A DNA stretch of 64,000 bases from Maribacter sp. (GTDB taxonomy: Bacteria; Bacteroidota; Bacteroidia; Flavobacteriales; Flavobacteriaceae), in contig JAHDDL010000004.1 in assembly GCA_020629415.1 (NCBI GenBank), positions 79,362 through 143,361 on the forward strand. Direction: 5' to 3'. A program made the translations under genes and the position numbers. The notes under the pieces were generated by a model. That model worked only from the letters and a program-made list of their open reading frames with translations, ran no database searches and was not told where the DNA came from. Shown one piece after another: positions 17,290-26,527 of this stretch. Positions within the stretch are counted from its first letter, which is position 1. Each line of letters opens with the position of its first letter.

Positions 17290-17315
17290 AAAGTGGGTTT
17301 ATAGCCCACTTTTTT
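17290..17315 (+). terminator. Rho-independent terminator
   Basis: AAAGTGGG-TTTATA-CCCACTTTTTT-type hairpin with a T tract, 24 bp after the stop of the cysteine-synthase-like gene. Confidence 0.85.
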
Positions 17316-17353
17316 GCGTTATAAATAATTTATGTTCTTTTATCAAAATTATT

Positions 17354-17361
17354 TACTTTTG
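17354..17361 (+). promoter_or_regulatory. -7 promoter element of the SPT-like gene
   Basis: TACTTTTG matches TAnnTTTG, 21 bp before the ATG at 17383 and just after the preceding terminator, so this gene has its own promoter. Confidence 0.5.
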
Positions 17362-17382
17362 CAGACAGATCCAAATTAAACA

Positions 17383-18642
17383 ATGAAAGACTTATTTGAT
17401 AGAATTTTAGCGAATAAAGGCCCTTTAGGTAAATGGGCTTCACAAGCAGAGGGTTACTTCGTGTTCCCTAAATTGGAAGGTCCTATTTCTAATAGAATGA
17501 AATTTCAGGGAAAAGATGTTATCACCTGGAGTATCAATGATTATTTAGGCTTGGCGAATCTTCCTGAGATTAAGAAGGTAGATGGTGAGGCTGCAGCTGA
17601 ATATGGTTCTGCATACCCAATGGGAGCAAGAATGATGAGTGGTCATACAGAGTTTCATGAGCAATTGGAGCAGGAATGTGCTGCTTTTGTACAAAAGGAA
17701 GCTTCTTATTTGCTGAATTTTGGATACCAAGGTTTTATGTCTGTAATAGACGCCCTTGTTACTAAAGATGATATTATAGTGTATGATGTTGATTGTCATG
17801 CCTGTATAATTGACGGTGTGCGTTTGCACATGGGTAAACGTTTTACTTTCGTTCACAATAATGCAGAGAGTCTAGAAAAGAATTTAGAGCGTGCAACCAA
17901 ATTGGCAGAACAGACCGGTGGTGGTATTTTGGTAATATCCGAAGGTGTTTTTGGTATGCGTGGCGAGCAAGGTATACTAAAGGAAATTGTTGCTTTAAAG
18001 GAAAAATTCAAATTTAGGTTGTTGGTAGATGATGCACATGGTTTTGGTACCTTGGGTGAGACCGGTGCCGGTGCAGGCCAAGAACAAGGTGTGCAAGATG
18101 GTATTGATGTTTACCTAGCAACTTTTGCTAAGTCTATGGCAAGTATTGGAGCTTTCGTTGCCGCCGATCAAGAAATTATTGATTATTTAAAATACAATCT
18201 TCGTTCTCAAATGTTCGCTAAATCATTACCTATGGTTTATGTGAAAGGTGCTTTAAAGCGCTTAGAGATGTTACGTACCCAACCAGAGCTTAAAGCTAAA
18301 TTGTGGGAAAATGTAAATGCGTTGCAGAACGGATTAAAAGAAAAAGGATTTGACATTGGCACAACTACTAGTTGTGTTACTCCGGTTTATCTAAATGGTA
18401 GTATACCAGAGGCTATGGCCTTGGTAAAGGATTTACGTGAAAACCACGGTATTTTCTGTTCTATAGTAGTATATCCGGTAATACCTAAAGGTCTTATACT
18501 TTTACGTTTAATACCTACCGCTACCCACACGTTACAGGATGTAGAAGAAACATTGCAGGCATTCTCTTCTATTAGAGAGCGTTTGCAGAATGGAACTTAT
18601 AAAAGATTATCTGCCGCAGTTGCGGCCGCAATGGGAGAGTAA
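17383..18642 (+). CDS. Serine-palmitoyltransferase-like alpha-oxoamine synthase; candidate cysteate acyltransferase
   Basis: 419 residues, fold-type I PLP enzyme of the alpha-oxoamine synthase group (SPT, BioF, Kbl). Key residues: WSINDYLGLANLPE, the aromatic-stacking region with H139, DDAHGFGTLG (D217, H219) and the PLP lysine K250 in ATFAKSMAS. Such enzymes condense an amino acid with an acyl thioester and release CO2. Given the PLP beta-synthase gene just upstream, I propose it condenses cysteate with an acyl group to give 3-ketocapnine, the first step of sulfonolipids that flavobacteria use in gliding and envelope function. Serine palmitoylation is the main alternative. Residues that set the specificity cannot be judged by eye. 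Confidence 0.78.
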   Translation: MKDLFDRILANKGPLGKWASQAEGYFVFPKLEGPISNRMKFQGKDVITWSINDYLGLANLPEIKKVDGEAAAEYGSAYPMGARMMSGHTEFHEQLEQECAAFVQKEASYLLNFGYQGFMSVIDALVTKDDIIVYDVDCHACIIDGVRLHMGKRFTFVHNNAESLEKNLERATKLAEQTGGGILVISEGVFGMRGEQGILKEIVALKEKFKFRLLVDDAHGFGTLGETGAGAGQEQGVQDGIDVYLATFAKSMASIGAFVAADQEIIDYLKYNLRSQMFAKSLPMVYVKGALKRLEMLRTQPELKAKLWENVNALQNGLKEKGFDIGTTTSCVTPVYLNGSIPEAMALVKDLRENHGIFCSIVVYPVIPKGLILLRLIPTATHTLQDVEETLQAFSSIRERLQNGTYKRLSAAVAAAMGE

Positions 18643-18663
18643 ATTCTTATTGCACGAAATTGT

Positions 18664-18696
18664 AAAAGCCCGAAATCATTAGATTTCGGGCTTTTT
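18664..18696. terminator. Bidirectional terminator
   Basis: AAAAGCCCGAAAT / ATTTCGGGCTTTT stem with a short loop, flanked by A and T tracts, between the converging SPT-like and GNAT genes. Confidence 0.88.
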
Positions 18697-18700
18697 ATTT

Positions 18701-19819
18701 TTAAAGTGGTTTTCTATATGTTCTTCTACGTTTATAGATGACAGGGTCAAAATGCTTCCACATTTGTTTGATTGCTAGGTTTTCTTCCAATTCCGGTGTT
18801 CTATAGCACATATCTATTCCTTTTGCTTTGAACGTTTTGTAATACTCGTTGAAAATGACGGCCGTAACTCCCTTATTTTGATAATCTGGATGAATACCTA
18901 TTAAATAGAAAATAACATCTTTACTGTTTTTCTTAGCTTTTAATAAGTGAAAAAGCCCAAATGGGAACAACTTACCTTTTGCCTTCTGTAAAGCTTCTGA
19001 AAAGGAGGGCATTACTATGGCAAAGGCTATTAGTTTGTCTTCTTTATCTTTAATGAATTTAATGTACTCTGGGTTAATAAAACTTATATACTTCTTTTTA
19101 AAGTAAGCTTTTTGTATTTCTGTTATTGGAACAAAAGATGAAAGGTTGGCATAGGTTTCGTTAAAAAGGTCGAACATTTCATCTGCCATTGGCATAACCT
19201 GTTTGGTAGTTGTAAAGTTCACTTCTTTTAATCCGTAGCGTCTTTTTACCAAATCGTTCAATTTTGTAAATAGTGCGGGATCTGCATTTTTTGCCGGAAA
19301 TTTATTTTCCATGTATTCCTTTTCCTTAACAAAGCCCAAATTTTCGTAATGGTCTTTGTAATAAGGGTGGTTGTACCATGTGATCATAGTACCTATATGG
19401 TCAAAACCTTCTACTAGAACACCCACTTTATCTAAATTTGAAAACCCTACTGGGCCTTCCATATATTCTAGGTTGTTCTGTTTACCTATTTCTGCAACTT
19501 TCTCTAAAAGTGTTTTTGATACTTCTGGGTCATCTACAAAATCAAACCATCCAAAGCGCATTTTTTTTACGTTTTGTTGATTGATTTCTAGATGATTGAT
19601 CACCGCAGCTACACGACCTACAATTTTATCTCCGTTCTTAGCAAGAAAGAACCATGCTTCGGCATCTTTAAAAACAGGGTTTTTAGACTTGTCAAAGCTT
19701 TCTAGCTCGTCATTTATTATTGGTGGTACCCAATACTTGTTGTTTTTATATAACGAAAAAGGAAAGGTTACAAAGCGTTTTAGGTCTTGCTTTGTTTTTG
19801 CTTCATGTAGTGTGATCAT
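18701..19819 (-). CDS. GNAT-fold acyltransferase; candidate lipid N-acyltransferase
   Basis: 372 residues, no signal peptide. The start includes FVTFPFSLYKNNKYWVPP, a motif typical of a long GNAT-like family common in Bacteroidota and Proteobacteria, followed by AWFFLAKNGDKIVGRVAAVIN and, near the C-terminus, a second GNAT-like region IGIHPDYQNKGVTAVIFNEYY. I recall that the bacterial ceramide synthase of Caulobacter belongs to a GNAT-like family found beside spt genes; this protein converges on the SPT-like gene. It may therefore N-acylate the sphingoid-like base (for example capnine). That is inference; the fold assignment is firmer. Confidence 0.72.
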   Translation of the reverse strand: MITLHEAKTKQDLKRFVTFPFSLYKNNKYWVPPIINDELESFDKSKNPVFKDAEAWFFLAKNGDKIVGRVAAVINHLEINQQNVKKMRFGWFDFVDDPEVSKTLLEKVAEIGKQNNLEYMEGPVGFSNLDKVGVLVEGFDHIGTMITWYNHPYYKDHYENLGFVKEKEYMENKFPAKNADPALFTKLNDLVKRRYGLKEVNFTTTKQVMPMADEMFDLFNETYANLSSFVPITEIQKAYFKKKYISFINPEYIKFIKDKEDKLIAFAIVMPSFSEALQKAKGKLFPFGLFHLLKAKKNSKDVIFYLIGIHPDYQNKGVTAVIFNEYYKTFKAKGIDMCYRTPELEENLAIKQMWKHFDPVIYKRRRTYRKPL

Positions 19820-19907
19820 TGAACTTCTTTAGAAGTGTCAATATTAGTAATATTAATCAACAAATTAAAGTGGTTGAGAATGAAAATTGGGTTGTGGCGC
19901 CAGTGCT

Positions 19908-20999
19908 TTAAAAGTCAATTTCGCTACTCTCTTTCTTTTTCTTTTTTTCCGCTTTCTTTAATTTTTTAAGTTGTTTTTTTGAAGGACCAAGGTCAATGTC
20001 TTCGGCACCGCTACCTTTTTTGTTCTTTTCTTTCTTTTTTTTCTTCATTGCCCTTTTGTCTATTGCCCCGCCATTCTGATCTGCTTCTTGGTCTTCAATA
20101 GGTTTAAGTTTGTCTTTATGAAAATCCATTCTATAAGAGCCGCCTATACCAAAGAAAATGCGGGTAGGGGTATTTTTTAAACTAGCTCCCATATTAAAAT
20201 CGAATTGAATGTTTTCTTTTAATAAATGGGCAATACCACCACGGATCAACAAATCTGAATAACGATCGCTATTTATTCCTTGATGTTCAACAAACACACT
20301 CCATTTAGGATTTCTAAACGCGTGGGATAATGAAATGGTATAGCTTAGTTCAGGGTCATCTGTGGTAATTCTATCAAAGGCAGTATTGGTAATTAATACA
20401 AATCTAGGTGTTAATCTACTTTGTGTTGCTATCATTCCGCGGTATGAAATGGTTGGCTCTCCTACATAGAAAGGATTGTCTCCTAATACAAAATTTGCAC
20501 CACCATAAATTGAAACGGCAGGTAAAAGGTTTTTGAATTGAAATTTATGGTTCGCTCTCCAGCTATATAAGTTTGGCTTGTTCGCTTCAGGATTTTTGAA
20601 TGGGTCGTAAACTAAAAATTTCAATCCCAATCTGTTTCTGGAAAAATCTCTACGGTTGGTTTCTAAGTCAAAATTTAAATAAGTTAGATTTTGGGCTTGA
20701 AACGTACCTTCATAGTTCAATTCTAGTTTTTCGAACAGTAAACCGTATCGTAAAGAAATATCTGTACCCCAAATATTAGATTCTGTATTTAAAAGTGTAT
20801 GGTCCTTTTGCTCATAAAACAGGCCCATTTCTGCTTGTACCACATTTCTGCCTACTGCATACGCACTTACAGATACGCCGGGTCTATTAGAATTTATTAC
20901 ATCTGTATATTGGGAAATACCCGCAAAAGGCAGAAAAAATAGTAGCGTTAAAACGTATTTATATGATTTAGAGGTGGTAAATATTCTATTTATGAACAC
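19908..20999 (-). CDS. Outer-membrane beta-barrel transporter-like protein with Lys-rich tail
   Basis: 363 residues. N-terminal signal peptide (about 1-30, hydrophobic LTLLFFLPFAGIS). The body begins INSNRPGVSVSAYAVGRNVVQAEMGLFYEQ and continues with alternating strands, resembling the phenol-degradation MetA-like/putative transporter barrels of Bacteroidota. From residue 300 on the chain is strongly basic, with KKKKKEKNKK and KKLKKAEKKKKK runs, which are unlikely to be part of the barrel and may lie in the periplasm. Substrate unknown. Divergent from the DUF4834 gene. Confidence 0.72.
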   Translation of the reverse strand: MFINRIFTTSKSYKYVLTLLFFLPFAGISQYTDVINSNRPGVSVSAYAVGRNVVQAEMGLFYEQKDHTLLNTESNIWGTDISLRYGLLFEKLELNYEGTFQAQNLTYLNFDLETNRRDFSRNRLGLKFLVYDPFKNPEANKPNLYSWRANHKFQFKNLLPAVSIYGGANFVLGDNPFYVGEPTISYRGMIATQSRLTPRFVLITNTAFDRITTDDPELSYTISLSHAFRNPKWSVFVEHQGINSDRYSDLLIRGGIAHLLKENIQFDFNMGASLKNTPTRIFFGIGGSYRMDFHKDKLKPIEDQEADQNGGAIDKRAMKKKKKEKNKKGSGAEDIDLGPSKKQLKKLKKAEKKKKKESSEIDF

Positions 21000-21080
21000 G
21001 ATTTTATATTTATTTTAATAGTATGATTCTTTATATACAACGTGATAATTGTATTTTTGATATATCTTAAGTAAGAATAA

Positions 21081-21335
21081 ATGGCTTTTTTAAAAACTAT
21101 ATTAATTATTCTTTTGGCGTACTATTTGCTGAAGTTTTTGGCGAAATTGTTTGCACCTAGAATTTTGAACTACGCTGTCAAGAAAACTGAATCCCATTTT
21201 AGGGAAGCTTTTGACAATCAAAGGCCTTTTGATCACGAGGAAGAAGAAACTGTTATTATCAATAAAAAACCATCTAGAAAAAAGAACGATTCGGAAAAAG
21301 TAGGTGAATACATTGATTTTGAAGAGCTAGACTAG
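21081..21335 (+). CDS. DUF4834 family small membrane protein
   Basis: 84 residues: one N-terminal transmembrane helix (FLKTILIILLAYYLLKFLAK), then a short amphipathic part and an acidic/basic tail with EEEETVIINKK and a final YIDFEELD. This matches the small DUF4834 family that precedes YfhO genes in flavobacteria. Function unknown. The next gene starts 31 bp later and a promoter-like TATCTTTG sits in between, so the pair may be partly independently transcribed. Confidence 0.8.
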   Translation: MAFLKTILIILLAYYLLKFLAKLFAPRILNYAVKKTESHFREAFDNQRPFDHEEEETVIINKKPSRKKNDSEKVGEYIDFEELD

Positions 21336-21336
21336 T

Positions 21337-21344
21337 TATCTTTG
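21337..21344 (+). promoter_or_regulatory. -7 promoter element before the YfhO gene
   Basis: TATCTTTG fits TAnnTTTG, one base after the DUF4834 stop and 22 bp before the YfhO ATG at 21367. Confidence 0.45.
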
Positions 21345-21366
21345 TCAAAACACTACTATTTAGCAA

Positions 21367-23802
21367 ATGAAGCAAGGCTTAAAATTCTTTTTCATCAATT
21401 TTTTTGTTGTCGTATTTTTCATCATTGCCGCCTTGGCTTATTTTAGTCCGGTCCTGCAGGGTAAAGTAATGTACCAGCATGATATTGCACAGTATACGGG
21501 TATGGCAAAGGAGCAGAATGATTTTAGAAAGGCTAAAGATCAAGAACCGTATTGGACAAATAGTGCTTTTGGTGGTATGCCAACCTACCAACTTGGAGCA
21601 AACTATCCACATAACTATATAAAAAAATTAGATCGGTTAATTAGGTTTCTTCCTAGACCGGCAGATTACCTGTTTCTCTATTTTATTGGTTTTTATATAC
21701 TTCTTTGTTGTTTAAAAGTAGACTATAGGTTGGCAATAGTCGGTGCTTTGGCGTTTGGTTTTTCTACTTATCTTATTATTATTTTGGGTGCCGGGCATAA
21801 TGCAAAAGCACATGCTATGGCCTATTTACCGGTATTGTTGGGCGGTATTGTTCTGGTATTTAGAAAGAAATACCTGTGGGGTTTTGTTTTAACCGCCTTG
21901 GCCATGGCTTTGGAAATTACAGCTAACCACTACCAGATGACCTATTACTTTATGTTATTGGTACTCATATTAGGAGTGGTCTATTTGGTGTATGCCATAA
22001 AAGATGGGAAGTTGAAACATTATTTCTTGTCCGTTGGTATTTTATTGTTAGCGGTCACCCTTGGTATTGCTGCCAATGCTACCGGGTTGATGGCAACAAA
22101 AGAATATGCTGATTGGAGCACACGTGGCAAAAGTGAGTTAACGATCAACCCAGATGGTTCGCCCAAAGAAGATACCGGGGGGTTGAGCAAGGCATATATT
22201 ACCAATTGGAGTTATGGTATTACCGAATCTTTAAACTTATTTGTTCCCCGTCTTTTTGGTGGTGCAAGTCAGGAGAATTTGGGTGAAGACTCCAAGTCTT
22301 ATAATTATTTGATAGATAAAGGTCTAGCTAGGTCTAGTGCTTTGGATTTTGTTAGTGGTCTTCCTTTGTATTGGGGGGAGCAACCGGGGACTTCTGGTCC
22401 GGCATATTTGGGCGCAGTCATATTTTTCTTATTTATTTTTGGATTATTTTTAGTGAAGGGCAAACATAAATGGTGGTTGCTTTTTGGGTCTATTATGTCC
22501 TTGGTACTGTCTTGGGGTAAAAACTTCAGTGCTTTGACAGATTTTATGATCGATTACTTTCCGCTTTATGATAAGTTTAGGGCTGTTTCATCCATACAAA
22601 TTGTATTGGAACTTTGTGTTCCGGTTTTGGCCATTTTAGCACTCAAAAAATTATTTAAAGGCAAAGTTCCACAGGCCGATAAGATAAAAGCTCTGACTAT
22701 AGCTTCAGCGATTGTTCTAGGTTTAGGTGTGGTGCTGTTCATATTTAAAGGTGCTTTTCATTTTGTAGGTGCCAATGACGATAGTCTTAGAATGACCGGT
22801 CTGGAAGAATTACCGGAAATGCTTCGTTTAGACCGTAAAAGTGTTTATACGAGCGATTTATTACGTTCCTTGGCTTTTGCGCTGGGTACCGCATTATTAA
22901 TTTGGTTGTACCTCAAAGAGAAATTGAAAATGAATTTTTTGATAATTGCAATTGGAGTTTTAGTTGTAATTGATTTGGTAGGGGTGGACCTAAGATATGT
23001 GAACAATGATAATTTTGTTTCTAAACGTAAAATGTTAGAGCCTTTTCAAGAGACTAGCGCAAATAAGATTATTGCTAAGGATAACGGGGTTTTTAGGGTT
23101 TTTGATCAAACAGACGGATTTGATTCCGCCAAAACAGCATACTTCCATCAAAGTATAACGGGCTATCATGCGGCTAAACCTGCAGGTATGCAAGATTTGT
23201 TTAATTTTCATGTTTATAACGGTAATTTGTCCGTTTTAAATATGATGAATATTAAATATGTTATCAGGCAAGATCAAGAGGGTAATTCATTTCCTATTGA
23301 AAACCCTAATGCAAACGGCAATGCTTGGTTTGTTTCTCAATTAGAACCTGTTGCCAATGCAGATGCTGAAATCATGGCTTTAGATAGTTTAGATACCAAA
23401 AATGTAGCGGTTTTTAATTCCTCAAAGTTTTCTGATATTTATCCATTGACTTATCAAGTAGACTCTACTGCTTTAATCTTATTAAGCGATTATGAGCCCA
23501 ATCATTTAACCTATACAACTAAAAATAGTAATGAAGGAGTTGCTGTGTTTTCTGAGATGTATTATAAGAATGGATGGAATGCCTATATCGATGGACAGGA
23601 AAGTGATCATTTTAAAGTGAATTATGTTCTTAGGGCATTAAAAATTCCGTCAGGAGAGCATAAAATTGAATTTAAATTTGAGCCGGAAGTAGTTGAAACA
23701 GGAAGTAAGATCACCTTGGCAAGTACAATTTTGTTAGGCCTGGTTATTATTGGTGGATTTGGCTTTTCGTTCTGGAACTCTAAAAAGGAAGAAGAAGCAT
23801 AA
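21367..23802 (+). CDS. YfhO family polytopic membrane protein
   Basis: 811 residues with a dozen or more hydrophobic helices in the first 540 residues and a large extracytoplasmic C-terminal domain (ending with a last helix near 780-800). The N-terminal FFIINFFVVVFFIIAALAYFSPVLQGK-type helix, the MYQHDIAQYTGM loop and AHNAKAHAMAYLP-like region are characteristic of the YfhO/GT-C superfamily, which transfer sugars from lipid-linked donors on the outer face of the membrane. In Gram-positive bacteria YfhO glycosylates lipoteichoic acid; here the acceptor is unknown. The stop overlaps the start of the glycosyltransferase gene by one base, so both are in one operon. Confidence 0.85.
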   Translation: MKQGLKFFFINFFVVVFFIIAALAYFSPVLQGKVMYQHDIAQYTGMAKEQNDFRKAKDQEPYWTNSAFGGMPTYQLGANYPHNYIKKLDRLIRFLPRPADYLFLYFIGFYILLCCLKVDYRLAIVGALAFGFSTYLIIILGAGHNAKAHAMAYLPVLLGGIVLVFRKKYLWGFVLTALAMALEITANHYQMTYYFMLLVLILGVVYLVYAIKDGKLKHYFLSVGILLLAVTLGIAANATGLMATKEYADWSTRGKSELTINPDGSPKEDTGGLSKAYITNWSYGITESLNLFVPRLFGGASQENLGEDSKSYNYLIDKGLARSSALDFVSGLPLYWGEQPGTSGPAYLGAVIFFLFIFGLFLVKGKHKWWLLFGSIMSLVLSWGKNFSALTDFMIDYFPLYDKFRAVSSIQIVLELCVPVLAILALKKLFKGKVPQADKIKALTIASAIVLGLGVVLFIFKGAFHFVGANDDSLRMTGLEELPEMLRLDRKSVYTSDLLRSLAFALGTALLIWLYLKEKLKMNFLIIAIGVLVVIDLVGVDLRYVNNDNFVSKRKMLEPFQETSANKIIAKDNGVFRVFDQTDGFDSAKTAYFHQSITGYHAAKPAGMQDLFNFHVYNGNLSVLNMMNIKYVIRQDQEGNSFPIENPNANGNAWFVSQLEPVANADAEIMALDSLDTKNVAVFNSSKFSDIYPLTYQVDSTALILLSDYEPNHLTYTTKNSNEGVAVFSEMYYKNGWNAYIDGQESDHFKVNYVLRALKIPSGEHKIEFKFEPEVVETGSKITLASTILLGLVIIGGFGFSFWNSKKEEEA

Positions 23803-25073
23803 TGAGAAAGGTGCTGGTCATTACCTACTATTGGCCACCCGCCGGCGGTCCTGGAGTTCAGCGTTGGTTAAAGTTTGTAAAATATTTGAAGGATTTTAAT
23901 GTGGAACCTGTTCTGTATATTCCTGAAAATCCTCATTATCCACTTTTAGACACATCTTTTTCTCAAGATATTCCCAATGGTCTAAAAATTTACAAACATC
24001 CAATAAAGGAGCCTTATCGTATAGCTTCTATATTTTCTAACAAGAAAACAAAACGTATAAGTTCCGGTATTATTCAGTCTAAAAATCAGTCTTTTGTAGA
24101 GAAAGCGTTGTTATGGATCCGTGGCAATCTGTTTATACCGGATGCACGAAAATTTTGGGTAAAACCATCGGTCCATTTTTTAAAAGATGTTTTGGACAAA
24201 GAGGGCATAGAAACTATAATCACTACCGGCCCTCCGCATAGTGTTCATTTAATCGGTTATTATTTAAAGCAAGCTAGACCATTGAAATGGATAGCGGATT
24301 TTCGTGACCCATGGACTACTATTGGCTATCATAAAAAATTAAAACTAACTTCATCTGCAGAAAAAAAACACAAACAATTGGAGTCCGATGTTTTGTGCAG
24401 TGCCGATAAAATAATAGTTACCAGCACTAAAACGAAGCAAGAGTTTCAGGATATTACCAATAAGCCAATTAAGGTGATTACCAATGGATTTGATGGTGAA
24501 GTGGCGGCAGATGGCAATTTAGATGCCAAATTTACCATTGCTCATATTGGTTCCTTGTTAAGTGGTAGAAACCCTTTGAATTTATGGCGGGTATTATCAA
24601 ATTTGGTAGAAGAGAATGAGGATATTAAAAATGCGCTACAACTACGTTTTATAGGTGTGGTAAGTGAAGAATTATTATCGACACTAACGGAATTTGGACT
24701 ACAGGATTATATTGAAATAGTTGGTTATGTTTCTCATAAAGATGCATTGGTATGTCAAAGGGCGTCCCAAATTTTGTTATTGGTAGAAATAGATTCTCAT
24801 GATACCGTTGGTATTATACCTGGTAAGTTGTTTGAATATATGGCGGCCAGGAGGCCTATATTAGGTGTAGGTCCTAAAAATTGGGAAGTTGCTTCCATTA
24901 TTAAGGAGACGCATACCGGTCAAATATTTGATTATACGGATGATATTGAATTGAAAAACGTACTTTTAAGTTGGTTTCAACAATTTAAAAAAGGAACATT
25001 ACAGGTAACCTCTGGTAATATTGAGCAATATAGCAGAAGGGAGCTCACCCGTAAATTGGTCGAATATATTTAA
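23802..25073 (+). CDS. Glycosyltransferase, GT4-like
   Basis: 423 residues, cytoplasmic, GT-B fold. N-terminal VLVITYYWPPAGGPGVQRW is a typical GT4-type opening that binds the acceptor; DFRDPWTTIGYH and ITNGFDGE follow; the C-terminal donor-binding half includes FTIAHIGSLLSGRNP and PGKLFEYMAARRPIL with the conserved Glu. It transfers a sugar from a nucleotide donor to a lipid-linked or glycan acceptor. Overlaps by one base both the YfhO gene upstream and the flippase gene downstream, so the three act in one surface-glycan pathway. Confidence 0.88.
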   Translation: MRKVLVITYYWPPAGGPGVQRWLKFVKYLKDFNVEPVLYIPENPHYPLLDTSFSQDIPNGLKIYKHPIKEPYRIASIFSNKKTKRISSGIIQSKNQSFVEKALLWIRGNLFIPDARKFWVKPSVHFLKDVLDKEGIETIITTGPPHSVHLIGYYLKQARPLKWIADFRDPWTTIGYHKKLKLTSSAEKKHKQLESDVLCSADKIIVTSTKTKQEFQDITNKPIKVITNGFDGEVAADGNLDAKFTIAHIGSLLSGRNPLNLWRVLSNLVEENEDIKNALQLRFIGVVSEELLSTLTEFGLQDYIEIVGYVSHKDALVCQRASQILLLVEIDSHDTVGIIPGKLFEYMAARRPILGVGPKNWEVASIIKETHTGQIFDYTDDIELKNVLLSWFQQFKKGTLQVTSGNIEQYSRRELTRKLVEYI

Positions 25074-26527
25074 TGGGCATCGTACTTAAACAATCATTGA
25101 ACAACACTATTGTAACCTATTTTGGTTTTGCTATAGGGGCTGCTAATACCTTGTTTTTGTATACCAATTTTATGCAGCCTAGTAATTATGGCCTTATACA
25201 GGTAATATTATCCGTATCTGCAGTGCTTATGCCTATTCTGGCCTTTGGTGTGCCTAATAGCTTGGTTAAATTTTATTCAAGCTTCAGTAATGAGCAAAGT
25301 CAAAATTCATTTTTGACGTTGATGTTGTTACTGCCTTTAATTTTAATAATTCCCGTTGCCTTCATAAGTTACGTAGCCAACGATGCTATTGGAAACTTAC
25401 TCTCTAAACAAAACGACGTGGTCAGGGATTATGTATGGCATATCTTTTTAACGGGTATGGCAATGGCATATTTTGAGGTTTTTTACGCATGGGCCAGAAT
25501 TAAGATGAAATCTATGTTCGGCAATTTTATGAAAGAGATTTTTTGTAGAATAGGTCAGACCATACTTTTACTTCTTTTATACTTCAAGGTTATTGATATT
25601 GAGTTTTTTATCAATGCTTTGGTAGGCTTTTACCTTTTACGTGCTATAATCATGAAATTGTATGCATATACAATACGTAAACCTATATTGAACTTTGAGC
25701 TTCCAAAAAATTGGAAGACCATTGTTAAATATAGCGCCCTAATTATATTGGGAGGTTCTACAGCTATTGTGCTTATGGAGGTCGATAAGGTAATGCTGAA
25801 CAATTTTCTAAAGCTTGAAAATGTGGCATTTTATTCCGTAGCAGGTTTTATCGCATCTACTATAGCAGTGCCGTCTAGGGCAATGCATCAAATAACATAT
25901 CCGTTAACGGCTACTTATTTAAACAACAACGACAAGCGTGCATTGGCACAGTTGTACCAGAAAAGTTCTTTAACGTTGTTTATAGTTTCCGGTATACTTT
26001 TTCTGTTAATTCTATTGAACTTAAGCGAACTTTATGAATTGCTGCCCGAGAAATATTCTGGCGGATTTATGATTGTGTTTTGGGTAGGTTTGGTTAAAGT
26101 ATATGATGCATTGTTAGGAAATAATAACAGTATTTTATTTAATTCTGATTATTATCGTTCTATTTTGTTTTTTGGAGTTTTATTGGCCGTGCTTGCTATA
26201 TTATTTAATCTTTGGATGATACCTACTTATGGAATCAACGGTGCGGCTATTGCTAGTTTTAGTGCCTTTTTTATATATAATACGTTAAAGTTGGGGTATG
26301 TAAATTCTAAATTTAAGATATTGCCTTTTACCTATGAAACATTAAAAGTACTAGCATTGTTAATAGTTGTTGCCGTAATTTTTTCTGCTTTTAATTTTTC
26401 TTTTCATCCGTTACTGAATATTATACTTAAAAGCATTTTAATGATGATATTCTACGTAGGTGTTCTGTACCGCTTTAAAATATCCGAAGATGTTTACGGC
26501 TTTTTAAGTAAATACTTGAGCCGTTAA
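25073..26527 (+). CDS. Polysaccharide/lipid-linked oligosaccharide flippase (Wzx/MATE-like)
   Basis: 484 residues with about 14 transmembrane helices and no large soluble domain, typical of polysaccharide biosynthesis flippases of the MOP superfamily. The opening GIVLKQSLNNTIVTYFGFAIG and the amphipathic charged residues between helices fit. It should move lipid-linked oligosaccharides across the inner membrane. Last gene of the operon; its stop directly abuts that of the converging AI-2E gene. Confidence 0.87.
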   Translation: MGIVLKQSLNNTIVTYFGFAIGAANTLFLYTNFMQPSNYGLIQVILSVSAVLMPILAFGVPNSLVKFYSSFSNEQSQNSFLTLMLLLPLILIIPVAFISYVANDAIGNLLSKQNDVVRDYVWHIFLTGMAMAYFEVFYAWARIKMKSMFGNFMKEIFCRIGQTILLLLLYFKVIDIEFFINALVGFYLLRAIIMKLYAYTIRKPILNFELPKNWKTIVKYSALIILGGSTAIVLMEVDKVMLNNFLKLENVAFYSVAGFIASTIAVPSRAMHQITYPLTATYLNNNDKRALAQLYQKSSLTLFIVSGILFLLILLNLSELYELLPEKYSGGFMIVFWVGLVKVYDALLGNNNSILFNSDYYRSILFFGVLLAVLAILFNLWMIPTYGINGAAIASFSAFFIYNTLKLGYVNSKFKILPFTYETLKVLALLIVVAVIFSAFNFSFHPLLNIILKSILMMIFYVGVLYRFKISEDVYGFLSKYLSR

